Assembly (NCBI GenBank): GCA_036725605.1 | Contig: DAIMDW010000050.1 | Span: 1-22,930, forward strand | Reading direction: 5' to 3' | DNA: 22,930 bases | DNA from: CALBTQ01 sp036725605 | Lineage (GTDB): Bacteria > Lernaellota > Lernaellaia > Lernaellales > Lernaellaceae | Shown: in pieces, positions 14,426-22,799 of the stretch | Position numbering within the stretch: the stretch's first letter is position 1 | Layout: each line of letters opens with the position of its first letter | Position numbers and translations under genes: made by a program | Notes under the pieces: model-generated | What the model was told of the DNA's origin: nothing | Databases searched by the model: none | What the model saw: only the letters and a program-made list of their open reading frames with translations

Positions 14426-15355
14426 ATGAGATGTGTCATAGCGGCGGCCGCGGTTATGGCGGCGGCGGGAGGCACGGCGGCGGCGGCAGATTTCGACGGA
14501 GACGGGACCGAGGACGTCGCCGTTTTCCGGGAGAGTTCGGGGATGTGGGGAATCAGGGGCGTGACCCGGGTTTTCTTCGGGAACTCCGACGACCGGCCCG
14601 TGCCCGGCGACTATGACGGTAGCGGAACCGACCGGACGGCGATCTTCCGAAGTTCCAGCGGGCTGTGGGCGGCGCGGGGGCTGACCCGGCTCTACTTCGG
14701 AACCGGCGACGACGCCCGCCCGGGGGACTACAACGGCGACGGGACCGACGAACCCGGAATCTTCCGGGGAAGCTCCGGCCTCTGGGCGGCTCGGGGCGTC
14801 ACCCGTCTCTACTTCGGGAAGACCGGCGACACTCCGGTTTCGCCCGGAACCGCCGGAACCTCCGGGGGAGAAGAAACCCTGCTATGGACCGGCCAGACGG
14901 AGAGCTTCCGGACCGGAGACGACGGTTACTACCGGAAAGGGGCGCGCTTCAGTTACCAGACCCTGGACCCGGCCGGCAACGGCGAAATCGTCACCGTCGA
15001 CCTGGTCACCGGCCTGATGTGGGCCGCGGACGGATACGGGAAAGGCTGCGGATACGGCAACGAAACTCCCTGGAACTCGGCGATCGACTGGGCGCAAGAT
15101 TTGACCTTCGCCGGATATTCCGACTGGCGCCTGCCCAACCGGAGGGAACTGGAGTCGCTGATCGACATCGGGCGCTACAGCCCCGCCATCGACCCCGTTT
15201 TTTTCCCCCACACCAGGACGGACGGCTACTGGACGGGGAGCACTCCTCAAATTTACACGTACAATGCCTGGGGGGTGGTCTTCCACGGCGGCTACCTGCT
15301 CCAGCACGACAAGACCGAGAACGGATACGTCCGCGCCGTCCGCGGCGGCAGGTAG
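14426..15355 (+). CDS. Secreted FG-GAP-like repeat protein with C-terminal DUF1566 domain
   Basis: The 309-residue protein has a signal peptide (about 1-21) and then three 40-residue repeats (22-140). Each repeat has an Asp-rich loop such as DFDGDGTED, DYDGSGTDR or DYNGDGTDE, likely a calcium-binding turn, followed by a GLWAARG.TRLYFG strand pair. After a TAGTSGGEE linker comes a DUF1566/Lcl-type domain (about 185-308): VDLVTGLMW, AIDWAQDL, AGYSDWRLPNRRELESLID, SPAIDPVFFPHT, GYWTGS and YVRAVRGG. These domains are usually extracellular and of unknown or adhesive function. AAGGAG precedes the ATG. The next gene codes for a peptidase with the same repeats, so both probably work at the cell surface. 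Confidence 0.88.
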   Translation: MRCVIAAAAVMAAAGGTAAAADFDGDGTEDVAVFRESSGMWGIRGVTRVFFGNSDDRPVPGDYDGSGTDRTAIFRSSSGLWAARGLTRLYFGTGDDARPGDYNGDGTDEPGIFRGSSGLWAARGVTRLYFGKTGDTPVSPGTAGTSGGEETLLWTGQTESFRTGDDGYYRKGARFSYQTLDPAGNGEIVTVDLVTGLMWAADGYGKGCGYGNETPWNSAIDWAQDLTFAGYSDWRLPNRRELESLIDIGRYSPAIDPVFFPHTRTDGYWTGSTPQIYTYNAWGVVFHGGYLLQHDKTENGYVRAVRGGR

Positions 15356-15431
15356 CCGGGGATCCGGCATCTACGAACGGCTATCCCGGTAGGGCCCAAC
15401 GGCGACGAAAAAGAAAACCGGCGGGAGCTCC

Positions 15432-15460
15432 TTGACCAGCCCCGGCGCTAAGATAATAAT
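15432..15460 (+). promoter_or_regulatory. Promoter of the C25-type peptidase gene
   Basis: TTGACC (15,432-15,437), a 17-base spacer, then AATAAT (15,455-15,460). The predicted start is near 15,467, 54 bases before the GTG. The -10 region is a conspicuous AT island in GC-rich DNA. Confidence 0.55.
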
Positions 15461-15520
15461 TTTCATAAGAGGGGTAGGCACGGGCTCCCCGTAAGGCGCT
15501 GACAACGCCAAGGAAGTTCC

Positions 15521-18226
15521 GTGAACGCAACCCGGTTCGGTTTCGGGGTCGGCGTGGTGCTTCTGCTGGCCGCCCCGCTCGGAGGCTGGGACCAGCAACT
15601 CCCGGGGCGGGGCAACGCCCCGGGCGCCGGGAGGGAGGGAAGCCTCGTCGTCACCCTGAAAGCCGGCGAGTTCGAGTTCGACCAGAACCCGGACGGCACC
15701 CGGACCGTGAGGATGCGGGGGTTCCGCCTCCGGGGAGACCCGGGCGAACCGCTTTTGCCGTTTAGGATATATTCCCTCCTCCTGCCCCCGGAGGCATCCC
15801 CGGACGGGCTCCGGGCGGAAGTCGTCTCCTCCCGAACCCGATCCCTGCCCGGGCCCTACCGTCTCGCGCTCGCCCCCCCCATCGTACCCATGGGCCGCCA
15901 CGATCCGGCGCAGCCCGGGGAGGGGCGCGCCGCCACGGGCCGGCCTGGAGCGGAACCGGCGGCGCCCCTCTTTCCCCCGGAACCGGTCCGGCTGCTGCCG
16001 GCGATGCGGATGCGGAAATGGCTGGGAACACGGTTTCTGTTTACTCCCCTGCGCTATCGCCGCGCCGACCGATCTCTCGTGCTCACCGAAGAAATCCAGG
16101 TCCGGATCGTCTACCGCCGCCGCCCCCTCGGCCCGGACTCCCGGCTCCTCCAAGACTCGGTCCTGGACGACATCGCCCCGGAGATTTTCGATAACTTCTC
16201 CCCGGCCCGGGCCTTCTATGGGCGCCCCGTCACGGGAAAGGCGACGGCGGGCACCTACGACTACGTCATCATCACCAGCAACGCGGTCCGCAACGGAAGC
16301 GCCAAGCTGGCATCATTCGCGGCCCACAAGCGCCGGCGCGGGCATCGGGTGCTGGTAATCACGGAGGATCAGTGGGGAACGAAAGTCGGCCAGGCGCCTA
16401 ACCACAACCCGGAGAAGATCAGGAAGTGGCTCCAGGACAATTACCTCGGCCTCGGCATCAACTACGTTCTCCTGGTTGGGGACCCCTACCCCGACTGGAA
16501 CGAGAGCGTTCAGGGAGAGGTGGCCATGAAACTGTGCTGGCCCTGGGTGAGAAACCCCGAATACGGCTGGGACGCGGCCCCGACCGACTATTATTACGCC
16601 GACCTGACCGGGAATTGGGATCTGAACGGCAACGGTTACTTCGGGGAATATTACGACGACACCCAAACCGGGGGGGTGGACATAGTCCCCGAGGTCCTGG
16701 TGGGGAGGATCCCCGTATACAACGGCTCCTATGCCGATCTGGACGCGGTCCTGGAAAAGCTGATCGAGTACGAAAGCGAATCCGACATAGCCTGGCGCCG
16801 AAAGGCGCTTCTGCCCATGAGCTTTCTCAGCGCCGGATACGATCAGGCGGCGCTGGGCGAACAGATGCGGGATTTCTACCTGGCTCCGGCGGCCTTCACC
16901 TCGTTCCGGATGTACCAGCAGGGGTCCGGGCCCTGCGGGGCGGACTCGGCGTACGCCAGCGAAGCGGAACTGAGGGGAGGGACGGGAGTCCGCGACCGCT
17001 GGGCGGCCGATCCACCAGGGATCGTCTGCTGGGCCGGCCACGGCAGCAGCGACACGGCCATGGTCGGCTACGACGCCTGCTGGGACGGAGTCCTTTTCGA
17101 CAGCGCCTCCTGCCCCGCTCTCTACAACCGGCGGGGAGCGTTCACTTTTCAGGATTCCTGCGAGACCGGATACCCGGAGTCCGCCGGTAACCTCCAGTAC
17201 GCGCTGCTGCGGCGAGGAGCCGCGGCCGCGGTGGGAGCGACCCGATCGTCCTGGGGCGACAGTTACCGGGATTCCTACGGCAACTTCGACGGGAGCCCCA
17301 CCGCATCGGGGATCGGGTACGAGTACCTGCGCCGAGTCGTCGCGGGGGAAACGGCGGGGGAAGCGCTCTACTTCGCCAAGCAGGCTCTCTCCGAAGCCCT
17401 GCTCAACTATCAATGGCTGATGAACCTCTACGATTTCAACCTGCTGGGGGACCCGGCTCTGGACCTTTACGCCACCGGGCCTTCGGCCGCGACGGCGAGC
17501 GGAGATTACGACGGCGACGGTCGAGCCGATATCGCCGTCTTCCGGCCGACCACCGGACTCTGGGCGGTGCGCGGAGTCACCAACCTGTATTTCGGGGGCC
17601 CCCTGGACTCCCCCGTCTCCGGCGACTACGACGGGGACGGAACAGCGGAGGTCGCCGTCTACCGAGGAACGACCGGCCTGTGGGCGGCACGGGGCATCAC
17701 CCGGTTTTACTTCGGGACCTCCAGCGACCTGCCCGTGCCCGGAGATTACAGCGGCGACTCGACCTCCACGGCCGCCCTCTTCAGCCCGTCCCGAGGCCGC
17801 TGGTTGTTGAAAAACCTCAGCCGGATTTACTTCGGCTCCGACTTCGACCTTGCCGTCCCCGGAGACTACGACGGAGACGGAACCACGGAACCCGCCGTTT
17901 TCCGGCCTCCCCGCGGACTCTGGGCGGTCCGGGGCTCGACCCGTTTCTTCTTCGGGAACTCCGACGATGTGCCGCTCCCGGGAAACTACGGCGGCGACGG
18001 GACTTCAAAAGCCGCCATCTTCCGCCCCCGCTCCGCGTACTGGGGGGTGCGAGGGGTTACCCGGGTCTACTTCGGGGCCTCCTCGGACCGGCCGGTTCCC
18101 GCCGATTTCGACGGCGACGGCGCCGACGACATCGGAATTTTTCGCGACAACTCCGGCCTCTGGGCGGCTCGATCCCTGACCCGGGCCTATTTCGGGGCCC
18201 CGGGCGACGTCCCCGCCACCCGCTGA
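15521..18226 (+). CDS. Secreted C25 (gingipain-type) cysteine peptidase with six C-terminal FG-GAP-like repeats
   Basis: The 901-residue protein starts with GTG; AAGGA lies six bases upstream. It has a signal peptide (about 1-22), a propeptide-like region (about 25-240), and a C25 caspase-fold domain (about 247-655) opening with YDYVIITSNAV. The likely catalytic dyad is H507 in WAGHGS and C547 in FQDSCETGYPE. VLLVGDP and the Asp/Tyr-rich PTDYYYADLTG segment support the family. Residues 660-901 are six 40-residue repeats with DYDGDGT loops; the third (GDYSGDSTST) and fifth (GNYGGDGTSK) have lost acidic positions and may not bind metal. It probably digests extracellular protein. Gingipain-like enzymes are normally processed and exported by type IX secretion, but the usual C-terminal sorting domain is not evident and the repeats occupy its place. 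Confidence 0.88.
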   Translation: MNATRFGFGVGVVLLLAAPLGGWDQQLPGRGNAPGAGREGSLVVTLKAGEFEFDQNPDGTRTVRMRGFRLRGDPGEPLLPFRIYSLLLPPEASPDGLRAEVVSSRTRSLPGPYRLALAPPIVPMGRHDPAQPGEGRAATGRPGAEPAAPLFPPEPVRLLPAMRMRKWLGTRFLFTPLRYRRADRSLVLTEEIQVRIVYRRRPLGPDSRLLQDSVLDDIAPEIFDNFSPARAFYGRPVTGKATAGTYDYVIITSNAVRNGSAKLASFAAHKRRRGHRVLVITEDQWGTKVGQAPNHNPEKIRKWLQDNYLGLGINYVLLVGDPYPDWNESVQGEVAMKLCWPWVRNPEYGWDAAPTDYYYADLTGNWDLNGNGYFGEYYDDTQTGGVDIVPEVLVGRIPVYNGSYADLDAVLEKLIEYESESDIAWRRKALLPMSFLSAGYDQAALGEQMRDFYLAPAAFTSFRMYQQGSGPCGADSAYASEAELRGGTGVRDRWAADPPGIVCWAGHGSSDTAMVGYDACWDGVLFDSASCPALYNRRGAFTFQDSCETGYPESAGNLQYALLRRGAAAAVGATRSSWGDSYRDSYGNFDGSPTASGIGYEYLRRVVAGETAGEALYFAKQALSEALLNYQWLMNLYDFNLLGDPALDLYATGPSAATASGDYDGDGRADIAVFRPTTGLWAVRGVTNLYFGGPLDSPVSGDYDGDGTAEVAVYRGTTGLWAARGITRFYFGTSSDLPVPGDYSGDSTSTAALFSPSRGRWLLKNLSRIYFGSDFDLAVPGDYDGDGTTEPAVFRPPRGLWAVRGSTRFFFGNSDDVPLPGNYGGDGTSKAAIFRPRSAYWGVRGVTRVYFGASSDRPVPADFDGDGADDIGIFRDNSGLWAARSLTRAYFGAPGDVPATR

Positions 18227-18263
18227 CCTTCCGACCGTGCCTCTTGCGGCGACGGTGGGACCC

Positions 18264-18292
18264 TTGCCCGATCCCCGCGATGACGGTACAAT
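18264..18292 (+). promoter_or_regulatory. Promoter of the hydrolase-decarboxylase unit
   Basis: TTGCCC (18,264-18,269), a 17-base spacer, then TACAAT (18,287-18,292). The predicted start is near 18,299, about 39 bases before the GTG start codon. Confidence 0.55.
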
Positions 18293-18337
18293 CGTAACCG
18301 GGCTACAGCGGCAATCGGGCAAGCAAAGGAGCGGGAA

Positions 18338-19474
18338 GTGACGCGGTCTTCAGGCCATCCGGGAAGCGGCGAGGGGTCCCAAATCCGGGGAAGGTACTCC
18401 GACGGAACTCCCGAATACCGTCCGGCGGTCACCGACGGGTACCGCCGGTTGAAAGTACGGGCTGCGGTCTACGCGGCCCCCCCTCCCCGGGGAGCGGGGA
18501 TCCGTCTCGGCGTCTACCAGGTCCAGGCCGACTGCGGCCCGGGAGCCAAAGAAAAAAACCTGGCCCGGATGGACAAGGCGATCGCGACCGCTAAGAACTT
18601 CGGGGTTCAGCTCCTGGCCTTTCCCGAGCTCTTCGTTCCCGGTTACGCCCTCGGCCCGGAGGAAGCGAGAACGGCGGCCGAGCTTCAGGACGGCCCGAGC
18701 CTCGCCCGGGCGCGGGAGGCGGCCGGAAGAAACGGCATGGCCCTCGTTCTTCCCTACGCCGAAAAAGCGCAATCCCCCGGCGGCGGGTTCCGTTACTACG
18801 ACAGCGTGGCGGTCATCGACGAAAACGGCGAGCTGCTCGACAGCTACCGCAAAACCCATCTTTACGGCCAACAGGAACGCGACAACTGGAGCCCGGGAAA
18901 CAGCGAGTTCCCGGTCCACGCGGTCTTCGGATTCCCCTTCGGGGTCCTCAACTGCTACGAATGCGAGTTCCCCGAACCGGCCCGGATACTGGCCCTGCGG
19001 GGGGCGAAGCTGATCGTGGGCCCCACCGCCGCCGACCGCTATTACCGCCTTCCCGACGGCCGCCGGAGCACGGTCCCCTACCCCGACATCGCCCGGCTCC
19101 TGCTCCCGGCCCAAGCTTATTTCAACAACCTCTTCTTCGCCTACGCCAACCGCTGCGGGTACGAGCGCCGCGGCGAGGACGAGTGGCATTACCGGGGCAA
19201 TTCCATCGTCTGCGGACCGCACGGAGACGTCGTCGTCGCGGCCGAGAGCGAGCAGGACACCCTGCTGGTGGCGGACTGCGTTCCCTCCCGCTACGGAATG
19301 ACCCACCCGGCCCCGAAATACTATTACCTGCGGGACCGGCGCCCCGAACTGTACGGCCGGTTGGTCTCGAACTCGGCGCGTTTTCTCGAAATCGACCCCG
19401 ACGCCGTCGATCTCGAAACCGACTTCCTGGCGGGCGGGTTCGTCTACCCGGCCGGGGAGGAGCGGACGGACTAG
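18338..19474 (+). CDS. Nitrilase-superfamily carbon-nitrogen hydrolase
   Basis: The 378-residue protein has the nitrilase catalytic Glu-Lys-Cys set: E97 in AFPELF, K172 in YRKTHLYG and C206 in NCYECEFPE. The hydrolase domain starts near residue 55 (IRLGVYQVQADCG). About 54 residues precede it with no recognisable fold. The GTG start has AGGAG seven bases upstream; a TTG at codon 38 is a weaker alternative that would remove most of this extension. The family cleaves amides, nitriles or carbamoyl groups; the substrate cannot be read from the sequence. No signal peptide is seen, so it is cytoplasmic. It is 72 bp upstream of glutamate decarboxylase with no obvious terminator between, so an amide such as glutamine is a reasonable guess. 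Confidence 0.88.
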   Translation: MTRSSGHPGSGEGSQIRGRYSDGTPEYRPAVTDGYRRLKVRAAVYAAPPPRGAGIRLGVYQVQADCGPGAKEKNLARMDKAIATAKNFGVQLLAFPELFVPGYALGPEEARTAAELQDGPSLARAREAAGRNGMALVLPYAEKAQSPGGGFRYYDSVAVIDENGELLDSYRKTHLYGQQERDNWSPGNSEFPVHAVFGFPFGVLNCYECEFPEPARILALRGAKLIVGPTAADRYYRLPDGRRSTVPYPDIARLLLPAQAYFNNLFFAYANRCGYERRGEDEWHYRGNSIVCGPHGDVVVAAESEQDTLLVADCVPSRYGMTHPAPKYYYLRDRRPELYGRLVSNSARFLEIDPDAVDLETDFLAGGFVYPAGEERTD

Positions 19475-19546
19475 GCAACCGGAGGACGCGCAGGATTTCC
19501 GCGGCGGCGGTCGGTCGCCGTCAACCCCGAGCCCGAGAGGACGGCC

Positions 19547-20947
19547 ATGCTCTCCAAGAAAGTCGATTTGGACCAGGTCAGGGATTCCCGCAAGGGGCAC
19601 GCCAGCACCTACAGCCTCCGGTACTTCAAGGAGGAAGTGCCCAAGTTCGAACTGCCGGAAAAAACCATGCCCGCCAACGCCGCCTACCAGATCATCCACG
19701 ACGAGCTCAAGCTCAACGCCCGGCCCGGCCTGAACCTGGCCAGCTTCGTCACCACCTGGATGGAACCGGAGGCCGAGCGTCTGATCTCGGAAAACCTCAA
19801 CGTCAACTTCATCGACCACGACGAATACCCCCAGACCGAGGTCATCCACCACCGGCTGGTCAACATGCTCGCCCGGCTTTTCAACTCGCCGCCGGATTGC
19901 GCCTCGGTGGGAACGGCGACGGTCGGATCCTCGGAAGCGATCATGCTCGCCCTCCTCTCCCACAAGTGGACCTGGCGGCTGAAGAGGCAACGGGAAGGCG
20001 GACCGGCGGACCGCCCGAACATCGTCTTCGGCGCGGACGCCCATATCTGCTGGGAAAAATTCGCCCGCTACTTCGACGTGGAGATGCGGGTAGTCCCCCT
20101 GACCAAGGACCGCTTCTTCATCACCGCGGAACAGGTCGAGCCCCTGATCGACGAAAACACCACCTGCGTGGGGGGGATCCTGGGGACCACCTGCACCGGG
20201 GAAGCGGACGACTTCCAGGGGCTCGACCGGCTCCTGGTCAGGATCAAACGGGAGCGGGGATGGGACATACCCATCCACATCGACGGGGCCAGCGGCGGCT
20301 TCACGGTACCCTTCACGCGCCCCGATCTGCGCTGGGATTTCCGTCTGGAGCAGGTCAAGTCGATCAACGTCTCGGGGCACAAGTTCGGGCTGGTCTATCC
20401 GGGGCTGGGCTGGGTGATCTGGAGGGACGAATCCGATTTTCCCGAAGAACTGATCTTCAAAGTCAACTATCTCGGAGGCTGGATGCCTACCTACACGCTC
20501 AATTTTTCCCGGGGAAGTTTCCCGATCATCGCCCAATACTACAACTTCCTGCGCCTGGGACGGGAGGGGTACGCCGAAATCATGGGCAACTGCCTGGAAA
20601 ACGCCCGCTACCTGGCCGGCCGCCTGGAAAAGTCGGGAAAATTCGAGATGATCAACCGCGGCTCCCTGCTGCCGATCGTCGCCCTGCGGCTGCGGGAGGG
20701 CACGAAAGGCTACACGGTCTTCGATCTTTCGGAGAAACTGCGCGAGCGCGGCTGGGTGGTCTCGGCCTACACCCTTCCCCCCGACGCCCAGGATCTGGCG
20801 GTCATGCGGGTGGTCTGCCGCGAACACTTCAGCCGCGACATGGCCGACATTCTCTGCCGGGACACCCTGAGCGCGATCGCCCGGCTGGAGGAGCGCGGCG
20901 CGTCCGGGCCCCGGCCCGGGGAACCTTCCCGGCACCGCCCCTGTTGA
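19547..20947 (+). CDS. gadB: Glutamate decarboxylase, PLP-dependent
   Basis: The 466-residue protein matches GadA/GadB in length and motif order: TATVGSSEAIMLA (123-135), GADAHICWEKFARYF (162-176), GTTCTGEADD (213-222), HIDGASGGF with the PLP-binding Asp246 (244-252), and SGHKFGLVYPG with the Schiff-base Lys279 (276-286). It converts L-glutamate to GABA and CO2, consuming a proton. The N-terminus (MLSKKVDLDQ) and ATG 19,547 fit the family; GAGAGGA lies about eight bases upstream. No glutamate/GABA antiporter is present in the window, so an acid-resistance circuit is only partly visible. It is convergent with the next gene, 43 bp away. Confidence 0.95.
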   Translation: MLSKKVDLDQVRDSRKGHASTYSLRYFKEEVPKFELPEKTMPANAAYQIIHDELKLNARPGLNLASFVTTWMEPEAERLISENLNVNFIDHDEYPQTEVIHHRLVNMLARLFNSPPDCASVGTATVGSSEAIMLALLSHKWTWRLKRQREGGPADRPNIVFGADAHICWEKFARYFDVEMRVVPLTKDRFFITAEQVEPLIDENTTCVGGILGTTCTGEADDFQGLDRLLVRIKRERGWDIPIHIDGASGGFTVPFTRPDLRWDFRLEQVKSINVSGHKFGLVYPGLGWVIWRDESDFPEELIFKVNYLGGWMPTYTLNFSRGSFPIIAQYYNFLRLGREGYAEIMGNCLENARYLAGRLEKSGKFEMINRGSLLPIVALRLREGTKGYTVFDLSEKLRERGWVVSAYTLPPDAQDLAVMRVVCREHFSRDMADILCRDTLSAIARLEERGASGPRPGEPSRHRPC

Positions 20948-20990
20948 GCCCGGACGGCCGCCGGGGGCGGCACCGGAGAAAGCATTCCCG

Positions 20991-21560
20991 CTAAGGGCGC
21001 GACGTCGTTACCTTGATTTCCTTGATATAGAGGCCGCCGCCGTAGGAACCGATGAGCCCCGGGCAACATTCCTCCACGGTCAAACCGGCCCGGACCACCA
21101 GGTTGCCGAGATCGTACGGATAACTTCCCCAGGGTATCAGGATAGGAAGCGCCGTAACCGTTTCCTGCCAGGCGGAGGTGCTCAGGCCCGAAGTGTAGGT
21201 ATCGGCCACCAGCGTCCGCCACGTACTCCCTCCGTCGCGGCTGTACTCGATCGTCATGGAGATCACGCCCTTGTTGGCGACGTGGTGCTCCTTCCATTTG
21301 ACATAGAGGTAGCGGAACTTCCCCGTCGCCGGAGAAAACGGCAGGGGCTCGAACCCATACCACTCGCTCCAGGCTTCGAATTCGTTGCCGTCGGCGCAGG
21401 TGCTCGAACACTGATAATAACTGTATCCGGGCGCCTGCATGGCGTCTTCCTGATCGGAAAAGTCCCCCGAGGAAGCGGTCGGATGAGAATCCGCCGCCAG
21501 GACCGAAACGGTCAGCGCCGCCCAACCGGCCGCCGCCGCCCCCCAGTTCCATAGTTTCAT
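20991..21560 (-). CDS. Secreted protein of unknown function
   Basis: The 189-residue protein has a signal peptide (MKLWNWGAAAAGWAALTVSVLAA, cut near residue 23). ATG 21,558-21,560 is preceded by GGAGG five to nine bases upstream; a longer frame lacks such a site. The mature part contains SYYQCSSTCADG and EECCPG cysteine pairs, FRYLYVKWKEHHVANKGVISMTIEYSRDGGSTWRTLV, and a final YIKEIKVTTS strand. The middle section reads like a beta-sandwich of the kind found in extracellular binding or BNR-type (SxDGGxTW) modules; one SRDGGSTW Asp-box-like motif is present. No family was recognised. It is likely periplasmic or extracellular. Confidence 0.75.
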   Translation of the reverse strand: MKLWNWGAAAAGWAALTVSVLAADSHPTASSGDFSDQEDAMQAPGYSYYQCSSTCADGNEFEAWSEWYGFEPLPFSPATGKFRYLYVKWKEHHVANKGVISMTIEYSRDGGSTWRTLVADTYTSGLSTSAWQETVTALPILIPWGSYPYDLGNLVVRAGLTVEECCPGLIGSYGGGLYIKEIKVTTSRP

Positions 21561-22052
21561 ATCGGACCTCCTTTTTTCGCCGACAGAAGTGCCGGCGGTG
21601 TTCGGTACCAAACCGGTTTACGAAGCCTCCGGCCCGTGAAACGCGCCTTCTTCCGCCGGGTACGGCGCGCGGGCACTGACGCTTTCTTAGTAGCAGGAGA
21701 CGTGCCATTGACGACCGAAAACGAGACGGGACTCCTCAAGCCATTCCGGATCAATAAATAGCGGAATCCCGGCGGGGACGGCGCCCGGGAGCGTGAACCG
21801 GGACGATGTCGCGATATGCAACAACTGGACCGAACTGCGTGCTCTCTGCTCCCCCCAACGGGGGGCGGCGGGAGTCTTTCGCTTCGATTTGCCTTTTATC
21901 CGGCGCGGGTCTCTCCTATACTTTCAGCGGGGAGCCGGTGGGGGGAAAAACACCCTTTCGCCGAACGCAGCTCGAGTAATCCGTCCGCCGAACCGAATCC
22001 CCCGGGCGAAGTGTATTTTCCCGTGCGGGGGACGAGAGCGAGCTCGATCGAC
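21561..22052. other. 492-bp intergenic region before the response regulator
   Basis: It separates two divergent genes. Open frames across it (21,793 and 21,816 onward) lack ribosome-binding sites and coding character. The one plausible signal is TATACT at 21,917-21,922 with a poor TTTATC 16 bases upstream, a possible promoter for the response regulator. No RNA gene was recognised. Confidence 0.4.
21895..21922 (+). promoter_or_regulatory. Possible promoter of the response-regulator gene
   Basis: TTTATC (21,895-21,900), a 16-base spacer, then TATACT (21,917-21,922). The -10 is good and the -35 poor. It would leave a leader of about 125 bases. Confidence 0.3.
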
Positions 22053-22799
22053 ATGCCCTACAACATACTGCTGGTCGACGACGACAAGGATTTCTGCGGG
22101 GAGTTCCGGGAGTTTTTCAGCGGATACCGGGTGATCACGGCCGCCGACGGCGAGGAAGCTCTGGCGATCCTGAAAAAACCGCACGAGATCGACCTGGTCA
22201 TCCTGGACGTGAACCTCCCCGGCCTCCACGGCATCCAGGTCCTGAAGCGGATCAAGCAGTCTTCCCCCTCCCCTCACGTCGTCATCCTCACCGGTTACGG
22301 CTCCAAGAACATCGTGATCGGGGCCCTCAAGGGGGAAGCCGACGATTACCTGGAGAAGCCGCTGGACGCGGAAAAAACCAAGCTCATCATCGAAAACCTT
22401 CGCCGCGCCGCCGGCGGGAAGAGGAACCTCGATTCCGAGGATATGGCCGGCAAGATCGAACGGATCAAACTCTTTCTGAAAAGGAACCGGCATAAAAAAG
22501 TAACCCTCGACGACGTGGCCGGGCTGGTTTGCCTGAGCCCGAAATACGTCAGCCGCGTATTCAGAGAGACGACCGGAGAAGGTTTCAACGAGTACAAGCT
22601 CCGCCTCAAGATCGAACAGGCCCGGGAGTGGCTGCGGGATTCCGGCCACAACGTCGCCTCCATCGCTTACTCGCTCGGCTACCTGAATCCGGAATCGTTC
22701 ATCCGGATCTTCAAAAAAAACACGGGCATGACTCCCTCCGATTATCGGAACCGGGCCGGACGGACGAAACAAGCTCGGGGAAACCGTCCGAAGCGATGA
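22053..22799 (+). CDS. Response regulator with CheY receiver and AraC-type DNA-binding domain
   Basis: The 248-residue protein has a receiver domain (2-118) with the acidic pocket D9-D11, phospho-acceptor D52 (VILDVNLPG), T80 (ILTGYGS) and K102 (YLEKPLD). An AraC-type double helix-turn-helix (about 135-235) follows: TLDDVAGLVCLSPKYVSRVFRETTG, then VASIAYSLGYLNPESFIRIFKKNTGMTPSDYR. The start MPYNILLVDD is set by the domain edge; the ribosome-binding site is weak, and the frame upstream (to 21,816) has no coding character. It would be activated by a sensor kinase that is not in the window. The stop overlaps an ATG (ATGA), suggesting a coupled downstream gene. Confidence 0.92.
   Translation: MPYNILLVDDDKDFCGEFREFFSGYRVITAADGEEALAILKKPHEIDLVILDVNLPGLHGIQVLKRIKQSSPSPHVVILTGYGSKNIVIGALKGEADDYLEKPLDAEKTKLIIENLRRAAGGKRNLDSEDMAGKIERIKLFLKRNRHKKVTLDDVAGLVCLSPKYVSRVFRETTGEGFNEYKLRLKIEQAREWLRDSGHNVASIAYSLGYLNPESFIRIFKKNTGMTPSDYRNRAGRTKQARGNRPKR

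Noticed and set aside
18350..20935. An 861-codon minus-strand frame across the hydrolase and decarboxylase
   Set aside because: It spans two real genes and their spacer on the opposite strand, has low-complexity Gly/Val/Asp composition and no family features.
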